From: Zarea fungicola
Lineage: Eukaryota > Ascomycota > Sordariomycetes > Hypocreales > Cordycipitaceae
DNA: 64,000 bases
Direction of reading: 5' to 3'
Assembly (NCBI GenBank): GCA_900169235.1
Contig: FWCC01000068.1
Span: 62,001-126,000, forward strand
Shown: piece by piece, positions 59,564 through 64,000 of the stretch
How the letters are laid out: every line of letters starts with the position of its first letter
Position numbering within the stretch: the first letter of the stretch is position 1
The notes under the pieces: generated by a model
Seen by the model: the letters and a program-made list of their open reading frames with translations, nothing else
Told to the model about the DNA's origin: nothing
Database searches by the model: none
Made by a program: the position numbers and the translations under genes

Positions 59564-61152
59564 TCACCACCTAAACTTTTCGTACTCAGCTGCCTGCACC
59601 ATCTTTGCCTCAACCCTGTCAATCGTTTCCCGCTCATATAGCTCCTCAATCTTCACACCAGCCTTGAGAATCTGTTTCTCATGGCGAGCCGCCTCATCCT
59701 TTGTCATGCAAACCAGGTCCCGCAGCCGGAGCGTTGAGCACTTTTGCACCTCGCTCCCTTCGCCGATGACGGACACGTTAATGGTCTCGGGTCGGCGCCA
59801 GCGAATTAGCTGGAGGCGGGTAGGGATCCCCGTGATGGCGCTGCGTGCGCGGTAAAGTTCCTCCGTCAGAAATGCCACGTCGCCGACTGTGATTGGGGAC
59901 CGCACGCCTATGATGCCCGGCTCAAACTGGCGGGCGAGCTTCTCCTCTGTGCTCTGCACATGGTTGAGGATGGCGTCGTACATCTTGTCGCGCCCCTTGG
60001 CCGGGGTGTAGTCGACGGGGTAGCCGGTCACGCTGAGGATGACGTGGTTGGCCACTGTCATGCCAAAGATGGCCGGCATCGTGCCCAACACGGGCAGGAT
60101 GCGGACGCGAAAGTTGGGCATCACACCAAGGTCGCCGACGGAACCTTTGTCAAACTCGGCCTGGTCGAGCGGTAGAAGCTCGGCCTTGCCCTCGCCCGAC
60201 TGTTCAGTAGAGTAAACCACTGGGATGCCTTTTGTGACGCCCAGGAGCTTGAGGCGCCGCCTTGTCGCTCGAGATAGACCATCATCTGTGCTGTTTCCAA
60301 TATCACCAATAATAATCTTGGTAGGGTCACCCTTGCATCCAGCACCCATGGAGCTGATGACGGGCACATTGCTGTCGTGGCAGTACTTTAGAAGCGCTAC
60401 CTTGGTTTCGATGTTGTCGATGGCATCGACGACAAAATCAGGTTTCTGCCCGTCTTTCCAAGGCCCGAGAACCTCAGCCGCCACGTCACCGTCAAATTTT
60501 TGCTGTCGTAGATCAAATTGTACCCATGGCGTAATAGCCATCAGGCGTCGCTGCAGGCATTGAACTTTTGAGATGCCCACGTCGGCAAGCGTTGCGACGG
60601 CGTGCCTGTTGAGTGAGCTCAGCGTTACCTGGTCAAAATCAATAAGGCGCATCTTTGAAACGCCCGATCTGGCCAGGGAAGCCACGCAGTGAGATCCGAC
60701 GCCGCCACATCCAACCACGACAACGAACGAGCAGCGTAACTTGTCTAACCCTTCAGGGGTAAGAAATACTTGATTGCGAGCAAGCTGCTCTAGAATAAGC
60801 TCTTCATCAAAGTCGCCGGCCTGCGCACGCTGTGCAAGAGCAATGTTTCGCTCGTCTTCCTTATCCAGGGCTGTGCCATTTGAGGCTCCAAAGCTGTTGA
60901 GCTATACATCTATTGTTAATACCGGATAGAAGAAAATACTAAACGAGCCATTTAAAAATAGCTTACCTTACTTGTGTGATGCTTCTCGTCTGCGATTGAG
61001 GGGATTGAGCTCTTGAGAGCCGAGAGTCGTTCTTCCCTTTCTAACGCTTGATATCCAATTATGAGAGTCGCGACAACTGTCCCAGATACTACTGCTGTAG
61101 TGATAAGCTGCGCCCTGGGCGTTGAAAATAGATCTGAAAGAAATGAACTCAT
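59564..61152 (-). CDS. tRNA threonylcarbamoyladenosine dehydratase (E1-like)
   Basis: Two exons, complement(59564..60901, 60967..61152), give 507 residues. The intron (GTAAGC...TATAG) is phase 0 and joins HTSK to LNSFGASNG. A membrane segment lies near residues 16-37 (LITTAVVSGTVVATLIIGY), as in yeast Tcd1/Tcd2 at the outer mitochondrial membrane. The E1/ThiF fold is clear: nucleotide loop GCGGVGSHCVASLARSG near 126, LIDFDQVTLSSLNRHA, and DFVVDAIDNIETKVALLKYC. The enzyme uses ATP to close t6A37 of ANN-decoding tRNAs into cyclic t6A. The C-terminal part after residue 400 is a fungal extension. It diverges from the gene at 61409 over 256 bp. Confidence 0.92.
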
Positions 61153-61408
61153 TTTTAGCACATTCTTTCTTCAAATCCAACCTTTTTTATGTCTTTTTAC
61201 CTTGGCCCCATTAAGTGTTAAAGATGAATTGTTACAGCGAGGTTGTGATGAAGCAGAAAAATGTTAGCTTAGTCATCTATCAAGATCCTCTCCCGCCTAT
61301 CTCGTAGCTCCAACAAGTCAATTCGAGCAAGGTATTACACACCATTCGGTAGGAGTGAATCACCACTCTTTTTTTTAGGCGCGCATGTGGTAGTACTACA
61401 TTTCTAAA
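61153..61408. promoter_or_regulatory. Short divergent promoter, Tcd / Mgr3-like gene
   Basis: Only 256 bp separate the two start codons, so both 5' UTRs and promoters overlap. A T-run occurs at about 61369-61376. No motif that I can name. Confidence 0.5.
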
Positions 61409-63091
61409 ATGCTGCGGCCAAGGCTAGCTGTGCGGCGATACGGCGGTCCAGTACTGCCGATGACGAAGCCGACAAATATTTCCTGGACAAGACATACAGG
61501 ATGCGCCCGAGCATTGACGACACAATCTCGGACCCTGGCGACAAAAGCACGACCTAACCTCCCATTTCTATCTGCTCCCTCATCGAACCCGACATCAGTT
61601 CGCTACTTTACTTCTACGCGTGGCGCGTGGATCAGGCATGAGGTCAAATTGGCGGCACGCTACACTTTTACAATCTGGGGCATGTTGGGCGCCGGTCTGG
61701 TGATTTTCTTTTTTGTTCAGGAGGAGTATCTCGAACGCCTACACCCCACACCACACGAGTGGACATATATCACAAGAAAATTCCTCCGTGATTCCAAGGA
61801 GCTGGAGGACCCCAAGGACGGCAACATCCAATGGGCTGGCTCCCTGGGGCGGGTGCGCAACGCTCTCATGCGTCTCAGCGACCCGAAGAAGGATGGCGCA
61901 GGATTGGTACCGCTCTCCGACAAGACGGACCCCGAACTGGAGGATCCCATCGAATTCGTGCCGTATGATATTACTGCCAAATCGGAAGAGTGGCGGCGCG
62001 GCTACTTTGAGGCCCTGATGACCGCGGCCAAAGCGGCGGAGCATGTAGACGGATGGGTCCTCGACACCACGCGCAACATGGTATCGCCCGCGAGATTTAT
62101 GATTGGGCCATCAAACCCCAACCCGGATCCGATCCCCCCGGGAGCCGCGCATGCGCCGCTAGAGGAAAACTGCATAAACGCATTCCCGTCAGCCCACCGG
62201 TGGTACATGAAAATCCTCGCGACGCAGGGCTTCACTCCCCGCCAGAGGCTCGAGGCTGCCCTGGAATACGCCAGCTTCATGGAGTACAAGGGCCAGCCAG
62301 AGGTTGCGCGTAGCCTGCAAGACCTTGCCCTCGGCGAGGCGTCCAAGGGCCTGTCCGCTGATGCATTGCCTTATCACACCAAGACGCTTGTCCTCAAGGA
62401 GGGCACCGGCTCGCCTTCGCTAAACATTCTGGAGGCCTTGACCTCCATCGCAAACTCCAAGGCCCGCGGCGGTGACATTTCCGGCTCTCTGGCCATGTAC
62501 ATTTCGCTCCTCAAGGCCCGTCGCGGTCTCTCGGATGAGCGGCCGCCAGAGATCCGAAGCCGGCCCCTGAACGTGCCTGTGTATCAAAAAATAATAAACC
62601 TGTTCCTGCCTCCAGCCTACCCGGCTCCACGGCCTGACGGGACGCAGCCTCCGTGGCGCAGCGTTGAGGAGCGCTGTCAGGAGGCCTCGCTACAGGTGTA
62701 CATTGGCGAGATTCTATACGCCACCTCGTCCAAGGATGACGGCCTCTCGTGGACGCGCGATGGCGTAGATCTTGCCGAAGAGCAGCTTCGCTCAGCCGGT
62801 CTCGGATCCGGCTCCAAGGCTGTCAAGAAGCTCTGCCGTGAGTGTCTCAGCACAGGACTCGAAAATTGGCACACCATGGTATCTCGACTAGCCATGGCTG
62901 AAGCAGCCAAGGAGGAGAGCGGTACAGTAAATAAAACGGGCATCTTCTCGTTTTGGGGCGGCGCAAAGGAGCCCGAGGGGAGGTGGGCGGCCGAGAAGGC
63001 GGTGGTACAGGAGAGGGTACGTCGGACGAAGGAAATCATGGAAGACGTTACTCCTCCCCAGAACTTCCTCACGAACTGGTTCAAAGCTTAA
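61409..63091 (+). CDS. Mitochondrial membrane-anchored TPR-like protein (Mgr3-like)
   Basis: A single exon encodes 560 residues. The first 80 residues are rich in Arg, Ser and Thr and poor in acidic residues, as in mitochondrial presequences (FTSTRGAWIR). One membrane segment follows (YTFTIWGMLGAGLVIFFFV, about residues 88-107). The remainder is a soluble helical region with TPR-like helices (RLEAALEYASFMEYKGQPEV; LGEASKGLSADALPYH). This layout resembles fungal Mgr3-type proteins, which act as substrate adaptors of the i-AAA protease in the inner membrane. That identity is tentative because the sequence is only loosely conserved. It ends NFLTNWFKA. The divergent neighbour is also mitochondrial. 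Confidence 0.7.
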   Translation: MLRPRLAVRRYGGPVLPMTKPTNISWTRHTGCARALTTQSRTLATKARPNLPFLSAPSSNPTSVRYFTSTRGAWIRHEVKLAARYTFTIWGMLGAGLVIFFFVQEEYLERLHPTPHEWTYITRKFLRDSKELEDPKDGNIQWAGSLGRVRNALMRLSDPKKDGAGLVPLSDKTDPELEDPIEFVPYDITAKSEEWRRGYFEALMTAAKAAEHVDGWVLDTTRNMVSPARFMIGPSNPNPDPIPPGAAHAPLEENCINAFPSAHRWYMKILATQGFTPRQRLEAALEYASFMEYKGQPEVARSLQDLALGEASKGLSADALPYHTKTLVLKEGTGSPSLNILEALTSIANSKARGGDISGSLAMYISLLKARRGLSDERPPEIRSRPLNVPVYQKIINLFLPPAYPAPRPDGTQPPWRSVEERCQEASLQVYIGEILYATSSKDDGLSWTRDGVDLAEEQLRSAGLGSGSKAVKKLCRECLSTGLENWHTMVSRLAMAEAAKEESGTVNKTGIFSFWGGAKEPEGRWAAEKAVVQERVRRTKEIMEDVTPPQNFLTNWFKA

Positions 63092-63268
63092 TTTTTTACA
63101 ACTTTTTACGGCACGTTTGGGTGGAGTGGAAGGAATGCCAGACTGTACTTTTACTTTTGATATCTTGTAATACCATGACAGAAAATTATGAAAGCCAGCA
63201 AAACAAATTACCAATTGGTATTAAAAGCTCGTCTCAATATAGAGTTACCTAAGATGGTTTCAGAATAT

Positions 63269-64000
63269 CTAGTTTGTGTCAGGCCAGGCCGCCACCGGCA
63301 GAGTTGAACCGTCCTCGTCTTCACTGACATCAGAATCTGAGTCGCCATCCGGTACCTGTCCAGTCTTTTCAAAGCGCTTCCAACGACGCATAATCTTGAC
63401 CTCATTTTTCATCTTTTCCTGGCTGATCACGCTAATTTGCGGGCGCTGCTCTGCAGAGAGCCGAGCCCAGGCATCATCTACCTCTTCAGTGGAAGGGCGC
63501 GTGATAATTGTCACTTCAGGGTTCGCAAAATCCGGCGTCTTGAACACCTCCGTGAGGTAAGCGAGTCCCGTATCCCGTGCACTGATAAAGGTCAGCTCCT
63601 GGAAGCTGGGTTCACCGGACGAGTAGCAGGGAAAGCCCATGGAAGGTATACCAGCTGCTGGGTTGCCATCTGCGCCAGCGAGGGGTGTGTCGATTGGGTG
63701 CTCCGAGACTACATAGCCTCTTGCTCTCTGATTTCATGTCAACTTAAGTTTACGTTTCCGCCTGCCTCTCACGCAACACTTGTAACCATAAGGAGACATA
63801 CCTTTGCAAGAAAATCCTTGAGACCCGGTTGCTTAAGCTCGGGGGAAAACGCCGGGCTGTAAAACAAGGCGCTTTGAAGAGAGTCACCCCAAGTAGTCCA
63901 GGTCTGCTCCTCATCCAAGAGTGTTACAATGGTCTCGCAGCTTTCCCCCACCGCGATGATGTTGATCTTTACATCGCGATTCGCGTGCTGGAGAAGAACC
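63269..64000 (-). CDS. Unknown protein, partial (5' end outside window)
   Basis: Two exons are visible, complement(63269..63727, 63802..>64000). The intron (GTATGT...AAATCAG) joins KDFLAK to RARGYVVSEHP in phase 0. The visible 219 residues include INIIAVGESCETIVTLLDEE, a small alpha/beta-like segment with a GESC turn. FPCYSSGEPSFQELTFISAR follows, and the tail is acidic (DSDSDVSEDEDG). The turn and context recall Arb2-type alpha/beta-hydrolase-like proteins of fungi, but I am not sure. The start and N-terminal domain lie beyond the right edge. Confidence 0.6.

Overview
The window is nuclear DNA of a filamentous ascomycete. Genes carry short introns (about 49-240 nt) with GT(A/G)-type donors, CTAAC/CTAAT-like branch points and AG acceptors, and products match fungal families: two Zn2Cys6 regulators, the DASH subunit Dad3, an AA11-type LPMO, Pga1 and Ggc1. 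Overall protein character suggests Sordariomycetes, probably Hypocreales; that placement is inference. I rebuilt 18 gene models by joining exons, one of them running off the right edge, plus one decayed gene. No tRNA, rRNA, CRISPR or intact transposon was recognised. LEFT PART (1-19 kb, accessory in character): a Pga1-like ER protein faces a WW-domain protein with a prion-like tail. A gene-poor stretch (3.6-7.8 kb) follows, holding a decayed short-chain dehydrogenase. Next comes what looks like a nucleoside-scavenging module: a Zn2Cys6 regulator, a nucleoside hydrolase (minus strand) and a concentrative nucleoside transporter (plus strand). The last two diverge from one 903-bp promoter that carries repeated CGGAGT words. 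A second Zn2Cys6 gene follows, interrupted by an in-frame TGA although family-like sequence continues in the same frame. MIDDLE (19-31 kb): a secreted AA11-type LPMO with a C-terminal cysteine module, a 4.2-kb gene-free interval, an ataxin-2/Pbp1-like protein (LsmAD and PAM2 but no visible Lsm domain), and complex III core protein 2 (QCR2). RIGHT PART (31-64 kb, mostly conserved housekeeping): RNA polymerase III subunit RPC82 (start codon on a 9-nt exon), the mitochondrial GTP/GDP carrier Ggc1, a 1,904-residue coiled-coil repeat protein, Dad3, mitochondrial ribosomal uS5m, eEF1B-alpha (last two residues on a 9-nt exon), and an Est1/SMG7-like protein whose first exon encodes a C2-H2-like zinc finger. 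A 6.3-kb gene-free interval with a perfect 14-bp inverted repeat follows. The right end holds a tRNA t6A dehydratase (Tcd) diverging from a mitochondrial membrane-anchored protein, and a partial unknown gene. Several right-hand genes serve mitochondria (QCR2, Ggc1, uS5m, Tcd, the Mgr3-like protein), but they are not an operon-like unit. The most system-like feature is the regulator-hydrolase-transporter trio at 7.8-15.3 kb. The least explained items are the 1,904-aa repeat protein, the interrupted regulator and the long gene-free intervals.
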